In this document: positions 10,301 to 19,756 of the stretch, one piece after another
Position numbering within the stretch: the stretch's first letter is position 1
Layout of the letters: the number at the start of each line of letters is the position of its first letter
Translations under genes and position numbers: made by a program
NCBI GenBank assembly: GCA_000708835.1
Contig: DF237791.1
Coordinates: 1-28,942, forward strand
Direction: 5' to 3'
DNA length: 28,942 bases
DNA from: Klebsormidium nitens
Taxonomy: Eukaryota > Streptophyta > Klebsormidiophyceae > Klebsormidiales > Klebsormidiaceae
The notes under the pieces: generated by a model
Databases searched by the model: none
Seen by the model: the letters and a program-made list of their open reading frames with translations, nothing else
Told to the model about the DNA's origin: nothing

Positions 10301-12093
10301 AAGCAGAAACGAGCCCCGTCCTTGAGTGGGTGGAAACCTATTGCACAGGGTTAGATTGCCAAGGTGAGTCGTGTCACAGCAGCAGCTACTCCCAACAGAC
10401 CCGGAGTGTCCTTTGCATACAAGAAGGCCTTCCTTGAGGGAGCCCTGGCGCTTCTTGCCAATACAACGGGGCAAACGACATGTGTACATGCTCACCTTGC
10501 TGCTTGGCGGTGTCCTCGTCATCGTCTGCCATGCCGTGCAGCTCATCGTCCGAGTCCCCGTCTAGCGTCCACTGCGGCGCCTTCTTGTCCTTGCCTGCCC
10601 CCTCGCCAGCTTCCGCCTCTGCTGGGTCATCCGCCCCGCCCTGCTCACGCCGGCGGGCCTGCAGACAGAAACGCAGCTGGAATTGAGAGGTATGTCGATA
10701 AAACAATCATCCAATGTGGGCTTTCTCCCCCTAAAAGTAATCAGTGGAATTCGAGACCAGGGTCAACTTCATTGCAATAACAGCATCTATATCGAGCCTC
10801 AGGCCTTCTTTTGCTGAAGCTTTCGCCCCCGCATTGCCCAACTTACAACAATAACATCTGCTATCTTGGTTAAGCACGGCATAAGCTGTAAAAGTGCCCA
10901 GCTTTCAGCAGCAGAAACCAGCACAGATACCCTTTTGCAGCCGCCTTAGTACACTAATTCTCAGCCTCTCCAGATTTATCACCAAATTGGTTTCTCCTTG
11001 ATTTAATCAAGCAGGCGCTGCACCGGGCCGTTGTTTCTTGTCGATGGCAAAAATGCCTCACCTGCCATTGCTCCACCCTCTTGCGGCGCTTCTCTGCCTC
11101 GTCCTCTAGCCGCTGCCGCTCCTCGTCCTCTTCTGCCTCCCTACCCCCTTCCTTGCCCGCCTTCAGCTCCGCGAGCCGCTCCTTGATCTTCTCCTGCCGC
11201 CGCCGCTTTCGCTCTGCCTCATCATCGCCCTCATCCCGATCGCCGTCCCGCTTTCTGCTCTCGTGCGGCCTCTCATCCCTGCCCCGGTCCCTGTCCCTGC
11301 CCCGGTCTTTCTCGCGCGCGTCCGGAGTTCGGCGCCGTCGCTCGTCTTCCCTGTCCCGGCCGCGCCCTCGCTCATCGTCGCGGCGCCTTTCGCGCCCACG
11401 ATCCTCTTCCCGCTCGCGCTTCACGTCCCTCTCCCTGCCTCTCTCTTTCTCTCGGTCCTGATTCCTGTCCCTCCCTCGATCTCGATCCCGGTCCCTGTCC
11501 TTCTCTCTGTATCGTTCCGTCTCCTTCTCCTTTCCTCGGCCCCTGTCCAGCTCTTTCTCATCCACCTTCAGCCTCTTCCCCTCGGGCTCCTCCGGTGACG
11601 GCCTCCTTGATCGCTCTTTGTTCTGGCCCCGATCGCCCTCTCTCCCATCGCCCTCCCTCTTCCTGCCATCATCTTCCCGACCTTCCTCTCGTCTGCTCTC
11701 CTTTCTGACGCGGTCATGATCCTTTCGCCGCTCTGTACTCTGCTCCTCTCCCTCCCCTTCCTTTGCACGGTGGTGTCGTTCCCTTCCGTGCTCTTTCCTC
11801 CTCTTGTGATCTGGCGGAGAAGCAGGCACTGCATCAGGATCAGCATACGCCCGGTTTTGCTTCTCTGAGCGGGCCCCATCGCTACGTGCATCAGGGTCAT
11901 GCTTCCTACGCGGTAACCCGTCCAACAAGTCCGCGGCCATGCCCCCACCTCCCTCCTCCCTGCCCCTTACCCCGTTCCTTGCCTCGCTCACACTTTCTCC
12001 GCCACCTCGGCCTGAGACGTGGCGTTCCCTCTCTCTCTTCCTGCGGCTCCTTCCCTCCAACTCATTGTCGTCTCCAGCTCGATCGACCTCCAT
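7377..12093 (-). CDS. PRP5: DEAD-box splicing helicase PRP5/DDX46 (plant RH42 type)
   Basis: This is a nuclear ATP-dependent RNA helicase that remodels U2 snRNP through SF3b when the branch site is first recognised. Exons on the minus strand: 12093-11062, 10658-10496 and 10081-7377, phases consistent, 1299 aa with stop TGA at 7379-7377. Residues 1-344 are an Arg/Asp/Glu-rich RD/RE tract like that of SR-type splicing factors. Then come PQWTLDGDSDDE (W about 374) and the DPLD motif (410-413), both typical of Prp5/DDX46; DPLD is known to matter for SF3b contact. The helicase core follows: Q motif GWERPMPIQSQ, motif I AKTGSGKT (684-691), PTRELVQQ, TPGR, DEAD (795-798), SAT (826-828), ILVFVHSQ, ARGLDVK and HRVGRTGR (972-979). 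An Ala/Gln-rich stretch leads to the conserved C-terminal block NEFPQHARWKATHKEN...GVAITTRGQYFPPG. The ATG at 12093 is the first in-frame ATG and has a good context (A at -3, G at +4). It is divergent from PLAA. Confidence 0.96.
9830..9916 (-). repeat. Two-unit tandem repeat inside the PRP5 coding region
   Basis: About 42-45 bp repeats twice in frame and encodes the near-identical units DFLPPLQPVKKEEE and DFLPPLRPVKKEEE in the acidic linker between the DPLD motif and the helicase core. The repeat keeps the reading frame. The linker is disordered-looking (Glu/Lys/Pro-rich), so copy number could vary between strains without breaking the enzyme. Confidence 0.8.
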
Positions 12094-12751
12094 GCTTCTG
12101 CGTCTGGGGGCCTCCTCAGGCTGTGAATTGAAAGTGGAGAAGGCACCTACCAAGCCTAAGGGCCTAAATTTTCTTTCTGACCTCAGCGCGCTTTCTGCTC
12201 GTCGTGCTCGAATGCACAAGAGCAGGCGGGCAATTCTTACAATTCAATGAAGTGTTTCATGCATGAATTTCGGAGGGGAGGCCCAGCCATTACCATCCTC
12301 GGCTGGCCCATTACCACCTCCCTCCAGCAGGTCGTCCACGTCTAGTTCTGTCGGACCAACAAGGTGGCACACTAGCTTTCCAAATTCCATGCCATTGCAG
12401 GGCATTGCAATTTGCAGGCGCTGCAAGCCTGCAATTCTCCATTCGCATTGGCATCAGGGAGGAGCCTACAGGCTACAGTTGTAGCTTTCAACTTCAAGAA
12501 GCAAAGCGGAGGTCTGCTTTGAATGGCAAAGTTGTGATTACACTCCGATTGCTGATATTCCCGCACGAGTGATTGATACCGACAAGTATCAAGGTTGATG
12601 CTTGGAGGATCAACATCTGCTAAGCGCGTTCAGTTACAACAGACCTGTTACAATAGCTCTTTTAATCAGACCTAGAGCACCGCTGGTGGCTGGCTGCTCC
12701 GCTGTCTACTTCCCACAGTGCTGTTCGGTGAGAGCAGCAGCGGCTGCTGCG
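12094..12751. promoter_or_regulatory. Divergent promoter region of PRP5 (-) and PLAA (+)
   Basis: 658 bp separate the two start codons, so the promoters and 5' UTRs of both genes must lie here unless one has a distant leader exon. I see no convincing TATA box. A short inverted repeat at 12409-12419/12427-12436 (AATTTGCAGGC and GCCTGCAATT around a 7-nt loop) sits in a patch rich in TTGCAG/CTGCAA words. GATAC-CGACAA-GTATC near 12575-12590 is another small dyad. The minus-strand frame from 12426 to 12244 has no recognised product. Confidence 0.5.
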
Positions 12752-15700
12752 ATGGCGGCGGACCAGTACACGCTGCGCTGCGAGCTGCGAGGCCATGAGG
12801 AGGATGTGAGCGCGCTGATCCTCTGCTCACACTCACTGGTGGTGCTGCCAATGCTGGACAGCAATTCTCGCTAAGCTGCACTTAATTCTCAGCAGCTGTG
12901 GCTTGATCTCAACGAGCAGTGCGTTGTTTCAGCCTTCCTGACTTGTCTGTACGACGTGCTTGTTCCAGGTGCGCGGCGTGTGCGTCATCTCTGAGTCCAC
13001 CGTTGCAACTGGGTCCCGGGACAAGTCGGTGCGCGTGTGGTCCAGCGGGGAGGGTGGCGCCTTCGGGTTGAGCCAGACGCTGGTGGGCCACACCGACTTT
13101 GTGGGGCCTGTGCACTGGATCCCGCCTGGCGCGCAGTACGCTGCAGGGGCGCTGGTGTCGGGGAGCCGGGACACGCGCAGCCTCGTGTGGGACCTAGCGA
13201 CCGCGACGCCCATTGCTGAGCTGGCGGGGCATGCGTACCAGGTGAGCGGGCGCGCACAGGGGGGCCACGCATTATGGGGTCCTGAATGATCTGTCAATTG
13301 ACCTCCGGATTGAATCTGAGAAGTGTGAAGCTAGCTGGAGTCATGGGATAGTTTGAAAGGTGGTGGCTGTATTGGTGGCAAGTTTCGATCCAGTCAGCGA
13401 ATGAGTGTTCTGTTATTGAGCTGGCGCCCCTCACCCACCCGCAGGCAGAGTTCTGTGGAACACAACATGCTTTTTCAAGAGTTTCAGAAAAAGCACGTAT
13501 CCGTTGAATTATGGTGCCGATCGAAGCAAACCATCCCCGCTCTGAAACGGCGAGTTACTGATGGGAGGTACTCTTGCCATGATGTGGACTCTCCTCTCTT
13601 CTTGTGCAGGTGACTTCCCTGAACGTGACTGACATTGGCGACATTGTGTCTGGGTCCCTGGACAAGACGGCACGCGTGTGGCATGGCGCCAGCTGCGTGG
13701 CCACCTTGGAGGGGCACGAAGGCCCCGTCTTAGCGGTGCTGGCGCTGCCAGGGAGTGAGGCGGAGGGGGGCATTCTGACAGGGTCTGGGGACACACACAT
13801 CAGGCTGTGGCGAGGGGGAAAGGTGGTGCACACGTATAGGTGAGGGAAGAGGAGCATAGGAGTGGGATAGAGGAGGGCAAGCGAAACGGATAGAGGAGGG
13901 AAAAGGAGCGCTGGACAGACAGGCCTTCAGAAACGTCTGGCTTGAGGGAGAAGTCTTGGAGAGATTGGAACAGCAGTAAAGAAGAATCGCCCGTCAAGTG
14001 AAAGAGGAGCTCAGGGCGCAGGGCCTAACTTGTCTTTGGCTGGTTACTCAGTATTGCCGAGTCTGAATGTTGACTAGACCCAGGCTCGGTCTCCTGTTTT
14101 CAAAAGCCTAGCAAGTAGTCCAATGACGAAGACATCTCCCCTCGCTTCTGCAGCGGTCACACCGACACTGTCCGCGGGCTGGCGCTGTTCCCTGGCGTGG
14201 GCTTCGTGTCTGCGTCCCACGACGGCACAGCGCGCGTGTGGGCGGTGAGCGGTGAGACGCTGCTGCACCTGGTGGGCCACACCGCGCTCGTCTACCGCGT
14301 TGCGGTACACCCCCCCTCCGGCCTCATTGCCACCGCCAGCGAGGACAGCACCGCGCGAATCTGGCGCGACGACGCGTGTGTGCAGACTCTGGAGCACCCG
14401 GGGTGCGTCTGGGACTGCGCGTTCCTGCCCAATGGGGACCTGCTCACCGCCTGCGCCGACGGCGTGGCGCGCATCTGGACAACGGCCGCAGAGCGGGCTG
14501 CGCCGGCTGAGGTGCAGGAGGCTCTGAGGAGCGTGGTGGCGGCGCGGGCGGCAGCGAGCAAGACGGTCGGGGGGGTGAAGGTGGAGGACCTGCCGGGGGT
14601 GGAGGCGCTGCAGGAGAGCGGCAAGAAGGAGGGGCAGACGCTGGTGGTGCGGGAGGGGGGGGTCGCAGTGGCCTACAGCTGGAGCGCCAAGGAGTACCAG
14701 TGGGAGAAGGTGAGCCGCCCAGCACGCCCTACGCGTAAATGGGAACATGGAGTCCTGCTTGCCAGCTACCTTCAGGATGCATTAATTGTGCCTGTTCCGC
14801 TAAAGCAGGAATCCGGATCTTCGCTTGGTTCCATGTGGAAACCTCCCTTTAGAGGCAACCTTCCTCGGATGTGACAACAAGTCGAGCTCCACGCAACATG
14901 TCGTCTGCAGTGACTTGGGCTGAGCGGCCCTGAAGCGACAAATGATGACTTGAACTTGCGTTGTGTCTACTGTTCCAACAACGGCGCCTCTTCGTGACTG
15001 CGGCTGTCGTTGCTGCAGGTGGGCGAGGTCGTGGATGGTCCTGACACGGTGTCCGCAGGCCGCCCCACGTTCGCGGGCACCGAGTACGACTTCGTATTTG
15101 ACGTCGACATCGGGGATGGTGTGCCCCCGCGCAAGCTGCCCGTGAACGCCGACGACAACCCGTACACCGTGGCCGACCGCTGGCTGCTGGACAACGAGCT
15201 GCCCCTCGCTTACCGCGAGCAGATTGTGGACTTCATCATCAAGAACACGGGCGGCGCGCAGCCAATGCCCATGGAGGGCGTCATCGCCGACCCCTTCACC
15301 GGCGGCAACGCCTACGTCCCGCCCCCTGCCGGCGCAGCACGGACCCCAGCTGCTGCCGCGCCTCCCCCCCTGAACGCCGATCCTTTCACCGGCTCTGCCG
15401 CAACCCGTGGCGGGGCTGGCGCGTCGACGTCGGGTGCGACGGCGGGGCTGGTGCACGTGCCGAAGCGCGGGTACCTGGTGTTTGACAGCGCGCCGTGGGA
15501 CAGCCTGGCCAAGAAGCTGCGCGAGTTCAGCGCAGGCCTGGCCGCGCAGCCAGACACGGCGCACCTCGCGCTCACCAGGCAGGATGACGCGCGGCTGCAG
15601 GTGAGATCTAGAGCCGCCGAAATCCGGAGTTTGTAGGTATTGTTGTCGTAGGAGACCAGAAGACAGGAAGTTATAGGAACGCGAACGAACTCTTGGTCTT

Positions 15701-16979
15701 ACTCGGTTGCACAGAGCGTCTCACAGACAACCTTTTCATGTGATGGCACGACAACGCAGTAGGCCTTAGTAAATGTTACGGCGTGCACGGTTTATGCTGT
15801 GCAGAAGGGTCCAGCAATCCTGTCGCTTGACTGATGTCTACTCGCCCTTCTGGTGGCAGGCCATCGTGGAGACGCTGCAGGCGACGAGCCGGTACCACGC
15901 GTCCACCTTTGCCGCGGCGGACTACGCTCTGGTGGGCAAGCTGTGCTCGTGGCCCGCGCCGCAGCTCTTCCCCGCGCTGGACCTGCTGCGCATGCTGCTG
16001 CTGCACCCCGACGCCGCGCGCCACTACGCGGGGCCCGGTCAGACCGCGCTCTGGGCCGCGCTGCAGGCCGCCGCCAGCGGGGCGCCGCCGCTGCCCGCCA
16101 ACCTGGTGACCGCCACCAGAACCGCCGTCAACACGTTCCGCCACAGCGCCCTGCAGGATTGGGCCGCCGCACATCAAACACAGGTATGCCGCCACAACAC
16201 GTGCCACATAGTATGAGAGCGACTGAGGGGAAATTTGCGTGAGGTCGGCTATCAGAAGGACGTGCTTGATGTTTTCTCTTCGGCGTCGTTAGTTGTATGC
16301 AGACCTGTCTGCCTGTGACAAATACTGGGTGCGATGGTATTGTCACTGTTTGGGTGCGAGGGGGCTGTGGCGCTCGTTGCTGAGGCGGTTGGCGCGGGGT
16401 GCGGTGCAGGTGCTGGACTTGTTGGCCGACTGCGGGAGTGCTGGCGCCAGCAAGGGCGTGAAGCTGGGGTACGCCACGCTGCTGCTCAACTACGCGGTGC
16501 GCCTCACGGGCAGCGCCGCCGCGCAGGCGGACGAGGACGCGCAGCTGCAGACCTTGTCGGGGGCAGTGGAGCTGGCGGGCAACGCGCAGCAGGAGGCCGA
16601 CCAGGAGGCGCTCTACCGCGCGCTGCTCGCAATAGGCACGCTGGTGAGGGGCGGCCTCCAGCAACCCGGGCAAGCGTACTCGTGCTCGCTTCTTCTCTTG
16701 CCCGCTTCTGCTGGTTGCTGGGTGTTGCTGGATGCAGTGAGGCATCCTGGTCATCAACAGCTGCTCAAAAGATACGGCTGTGTCGCAGGCGCGCCGACGG
16801 GGCTGAGGAGACTGGCTTACACTTGCTTAAAAGCCTCTTCCTCATTGCAGATTCTCAACGGGAAGGTCAAGCACGTGGCTCAAGATCTCGGGGTGGTCAA
16901 GCTAGCAGACGGCTGTCGCAAGTCGTCCGATAAAAAGCTTCAAGAAGTTGCTGCAGACATCACGAAGTTGCTGAGCTAG
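12752..16979 (+). CDS. PLAA: PLAA / Doa1 / Ufd3: WD40-PFU-PUL ubiquitin-binding cofactor of Cdc48
   Basis: PLAA/Doa1 is a cytosolic and nuclear adaptor that binds ubiquitin and the Cdc48/p97 ATPase and supports ubiquitin recycling and ubiquitin-dependent degradation and sorting. Exons: 12752-12805, 12969-13241, 13610-13839, 14154-14709, 15019-15600, 15860-16183, 16410-16643 and 16851-16979 (TAG), phases consistent, 793 aa, close to the animal protein. Seven WD40 blades fill residues 1 to about 310, each with a GH...W(D) pattern (SRDKSVRVW, SGSLDKTARVW, SASHDGTARVW and others). The PFU ubiquitin-binding domain follows (about 350-450; TFAGTEYDFVFDVDIGDG, NPYTVADRWLLDNELP, YREQIVDFIIKNT). A linker repeats ADPFTG twice. 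The PUL domain (Cdc48-binding armadillo-like fold) runs from about 525 (KRGYLVFDSAPWDSLAKKL) to the end. The start MAADQYTLRCELRGHEED matches the family N-terminus. A TGTAA at 17343-17347 may end the transcript. Confidence 0.96.
13842..13915 (+). repeat. Polypurine tract with a direct repeat in PLAA intron 3
   Basis: Just after the exon 3 donor, the intron is almost entirely purine on the + strand. The 13-mer GGATAGAGGAGGG occurs at 13865-13877 and again at 13888-13900, a 23-bp spacing. It looks like a simple-sequence expansion. I see no gene or RNA in it. Confidence 0.6.
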
Positions 16980-17342
16980 CGCGCACCTCGGGCATTTTCA
17001 ACCTTCCATTGACATGGTATACTCCGATTCTTAGCATCATTAGCATCCTCCAAATTTCTCATCCTGGTGACGTTCTGATCTGCAATCTATCTTATATACG
17101 AGTCGATTCTTCCGACCCTCCTGGTTGAACGTGACGATTCATGCAGCGCAGGTTCTGCTTTGCCACTGATCTGGAGCATTTTTGACCATTGTTGAAAATT
17201 ATGGTCCGATGTTTTTCGATCGCCGCGGGTTAGACGTACGCAGTATATATATGCATGGTCACTAGCTATACGTATGCACATGGTAGCTATACGTATGCAA
17301 ATCTCAGTTGCACAACAATTATAATGATCTGAGATTATTGAT

Positions 17343-17347
17343 TGTAA
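17343..17347 (+). terminator. Candidate TGTAA polyadenylation signal for PLAA
   Basis: This is the first TGTAA I see after the PLAA stop codon at 16979, about 365 nt into the putative 3' UTR. TGTAA placed shortly before the cleavage site is the standard signal in chlorophyte green algae. A five-base word is weak evidence on its own in AT-rich DNA. Confidence 0.35.
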
Positions 17348-17472
17348 GATCACGCATATGTGTCGGATAAGTTGACCGTCCCGAATTTAATTCAACGACA
17401 GATATATGTACCGCCGCGCGTACGTTTACTTGAATATGATCAATTCCAAAATATCGACAAGTATCGAGACGG

Positions 17473-17477
17473 TTACA
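17473..17477 (-). terminator. Candidate TGTAA polyadenylation signal for SUFE1
   Basis: TTACA on the + strand reads TGTAA on the SUFE1 strand, about 247 nt beyond the stop codon at 17726-17724. It is the first such word I see downstream of this gene. Confidence 0.35.
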
Positions 17478-17723
17478 TTCAAGGATCGCATGTCATCCGT
17501 GTTGCTTTTGAACTTTATATGAGCCTTGCTTGGATCGAGCCGTTAAGTTTGAAGCTTGATGAGTCACCGGCAATCTGACATGCAGGCCCGTCGAAATCGT
17601 CGGGAAAGGGCGCGGCCAACGCAGGCTGTGCTAGGCATGATCATGAAGCGAAGGCAATGCATCTGTTAAGCTAGGGCGTTCGATCTTGACCCTGAAAAGA
17701 GGAATTGTCATTGTCGCAAAATG

Positions 17724-19756
17724 TTATGACTTTGATACGCCGGCTTCTTCCGGAGTCTTGGTACTCAGTGAGAGCGCATGGAGACCGTTTGCAAACTCTT
17801 CTTGTAGCAGTTGGTAGACCGCTCTGTGTCGCTTGACCACGTTCATACCGTCAAACGCGTTTGAGACGATTTTGACGCTGCGAAACCATGCAAAGATCGC
17901 CGTCAGAGAGAGCATCCAACATCGATTTGGCACAAGTACCTGAATGCACGACAAGCCCAAGGCCGGCTAGACAAGGCAAGTGGACGCTTCATGTGTATGC
18001 CTTCAATTCTCTAGAAGAAGGGACTTTAAACTTTGGAAGAGTGGCCGAAGCATCCTCTACCTCCGAAAGGTATGGGTGCTGCGAGGATGGAGAACCACAC
18101 GCGGATTTCGCCATGGAGAAGTGTGAACGAACTGCGTGGAAGCTCACTTGAAGTGCGTTTCCGAGGCCCCCTTGTGCACACCGGCGTGGCCAGCATGCTG
18201 ATGGGACTCATCCTCGATCTCAAGGGCAACAGGAGAGAGACCCGCCTCCAACTGCGCAAGCAAATATGCGAAATTTACTCCCCAGACCTGGATTTGCCGA
18301 GTCTTCTGGTTTTACACATGCATTGCACATGTGCAGTTGAATCTCGGAATGTGGGTTTTTCGCTGCGGTGCTGTCATTCACAGGAAGGCGAAAAGAATAA
18401 GCGAATGTCAAGGGCAAGCTCGAGGCCAGCAGGGAGCCCATGCAGGCAGTTGGGACTGCTGCCTTCATAACCAGGGCAAGCCCAAGACAGCCCCTGTCCT
18501 CCTGCCCCTGCGAAAGACATGCTGCTCACCTTCTCCTTCATGCCTGTGTAGATGGGCCGCCCGTTGTTCCCGTTCACACTGTGGACTTGAGCTGCCCCGG
18601 TGGACCCGCCAGAACTGCTCCCTGACGGATCCTCCTTGCTTCCGTTCGAAGTGCCGGCAACCTCTGCATCTCCGCCACTTGGTTCAGCTGATTGCACCCC
18701 AGGCGACCCCCCTAATGAGGCGCTGCTGCTCTCTTCCAGTTTCCGGCGCTTCTCCTGCTCCATGAAGAGCGCCAGCGTCCTCTTCTGCATGAGCAGCAGC
18801 ATGTTGAGAAAGCCGTTGTTGCGGCTGGGCGTCAGCTTCTGCGAGAGGCCCAGCAGCTGGATGAAGTCGGGCTGGATGCGCAGGATCTGAGAGGGGGTGG
18901 CGCCGCTCAGCCCCTCCACCAGCAGCGCCGCCAGGCCCTTGGTCAGCTGGCTGTCGCTGTCCGCCGCAAAGTACACCAGGCCGTCCTCGCCCAGCGACGG
19001 CTTCACCCACACCTGGGACACGCAGCCCACCACCTTGTTCTCCTGCACACAACGACAACCCAAATTGCACACGCAGCAGCAGCCGAGGTACCGGGGATCA
19101 ACAATGCCAACAGGCGCCCGGAAGAAGGTGCCTTTTGCAGCAGAATCTGCACCTAGACTTGGCAATTGGACAACATATTGATCAGCACTTGGTTACAGAC
19201 CGCAGACAGCTGACGTTTGTTTGCCCCCACCAGCGACAGCATTCTCAATTATGGAGAAAAGGAAAAGCATCTGCAACAGAGCGGTGGTTGTGCGGACCTG
19301 CACATGATACTCTGGTGCCAGAGGCTTCAACTTGCTTGCATAGTAGAGCAGTTGCTTGTAGCGTTGCGTGGCATCTGGCACCATTTGAAATCCTTTCACG
19401 ATCTTTTGCAGGTTCTCAGGCAGCTCTTCAACAGAGCAGGTGGTCCGGCTCCCTGTGCTGGCCCCCACAGCAGGCAATGCTGTTGCGCGGTTGATGAAAA
19501 CACTTTTTAACAAGCATCCACTATCTGCAATACATGTCTGCCCCGCCAACCGCCCAAGGTCAAGCTTCTGCTTATGTCTCCTGCCTGTTGCTGGCCTCCA
19601 GCGAAACCCTGCAGTTTTAAGGAGGCCAGCTGCAGATGAGCTTGTGAAGCAGGGCGCCCTCCAATCGGAGCTGGCCCTGTTGAATGTTTGCCGCCCGCCA
19701 TACGGACTTTCAAGACGCACTGCTGCCCCACAACGAGCTGACATGACTGTCTCCAT
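17724..19756 (-). CDS. SUFE1: SufE-BolA fusion (SUFE1-type sulfur acceptor and cysteine desulfurase activator)
   Basis: SUFE1 takes persulfide sulfur from a cysteine desulfurase (plastid NFS2/SufS) for Fe-S cluster assembly; the BolA part is linked to monothiol glutaredoxins and regulation. Exons on the minus strand: 19756-19298, 19042-18530, 18251-18148 and 17877-17724 (TAA), phases consistent, 409 aa. Residues 1 to about 105 are Ser/Ala/Arg-rich, fitting an organelle transit peptide. The SufE domain runs from about 109 (ELPENLQKIVKGFQ...YKQLLYYASKL) to 255. Its sulfur-accepting cysteine is C160 in NKVVGCVSQVWV at the start of exon 2. A Ser/Gly-rich linker (255-313) leads to the BolA domain (314-409): GRPIYTGMKEK, LEIEDESHQHAGHAG, ETHFNVKIVSNAFDG and VVKRHRAVYQLLQEE, ending HALSLSTKTPEEA. 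The order matches plant SUFE1. The ATG at 19756 is the first in frame. The gene is divergent from PGM. Confidence 0.95.

Larger units (their letters stand above)
16980..17723. other. Convergent spacer between PLAA and SUFE1
   Basis: No gene is recognisable here; the + frame at 17360-17578 has no known product. Between about 17080 and 17480 the sequence is AT-rich with CATATG, TATATATATGCATG and repeated AGCTATACGTATGCA words (17265-17300). Candidate polyadenylation signals point inward: TGTAA at 17343-17347 for PLAA, and its complement TTACA at 17473-17477 for SUFE1. If both are used, the two transcripts would end without overlapping, leaving a gap of about 100 bp. Confidence 0.55.

Noticed and set aside
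12244-12426. Minus-strand frame (contains PTELDVDDLLEGG) as an upstream exon of PRP5
   Set aside because: It ends in its own stop, shows no clear donor in a suitable phase, and the ATG at 12093 already has a good context and a family-like N-terminus. It may still be leader sequence.
18220-18468. A separate first exon for a stand-alone BolA gene
   Set aside because: The BolA exon at 18251 joins in phase to the SufE exon ending at 18530, giving the contiguous GRPIYTGMKEK-LEAGLSP typical of the fused plant protein. No upstream ATG exon with BolA character is visible.
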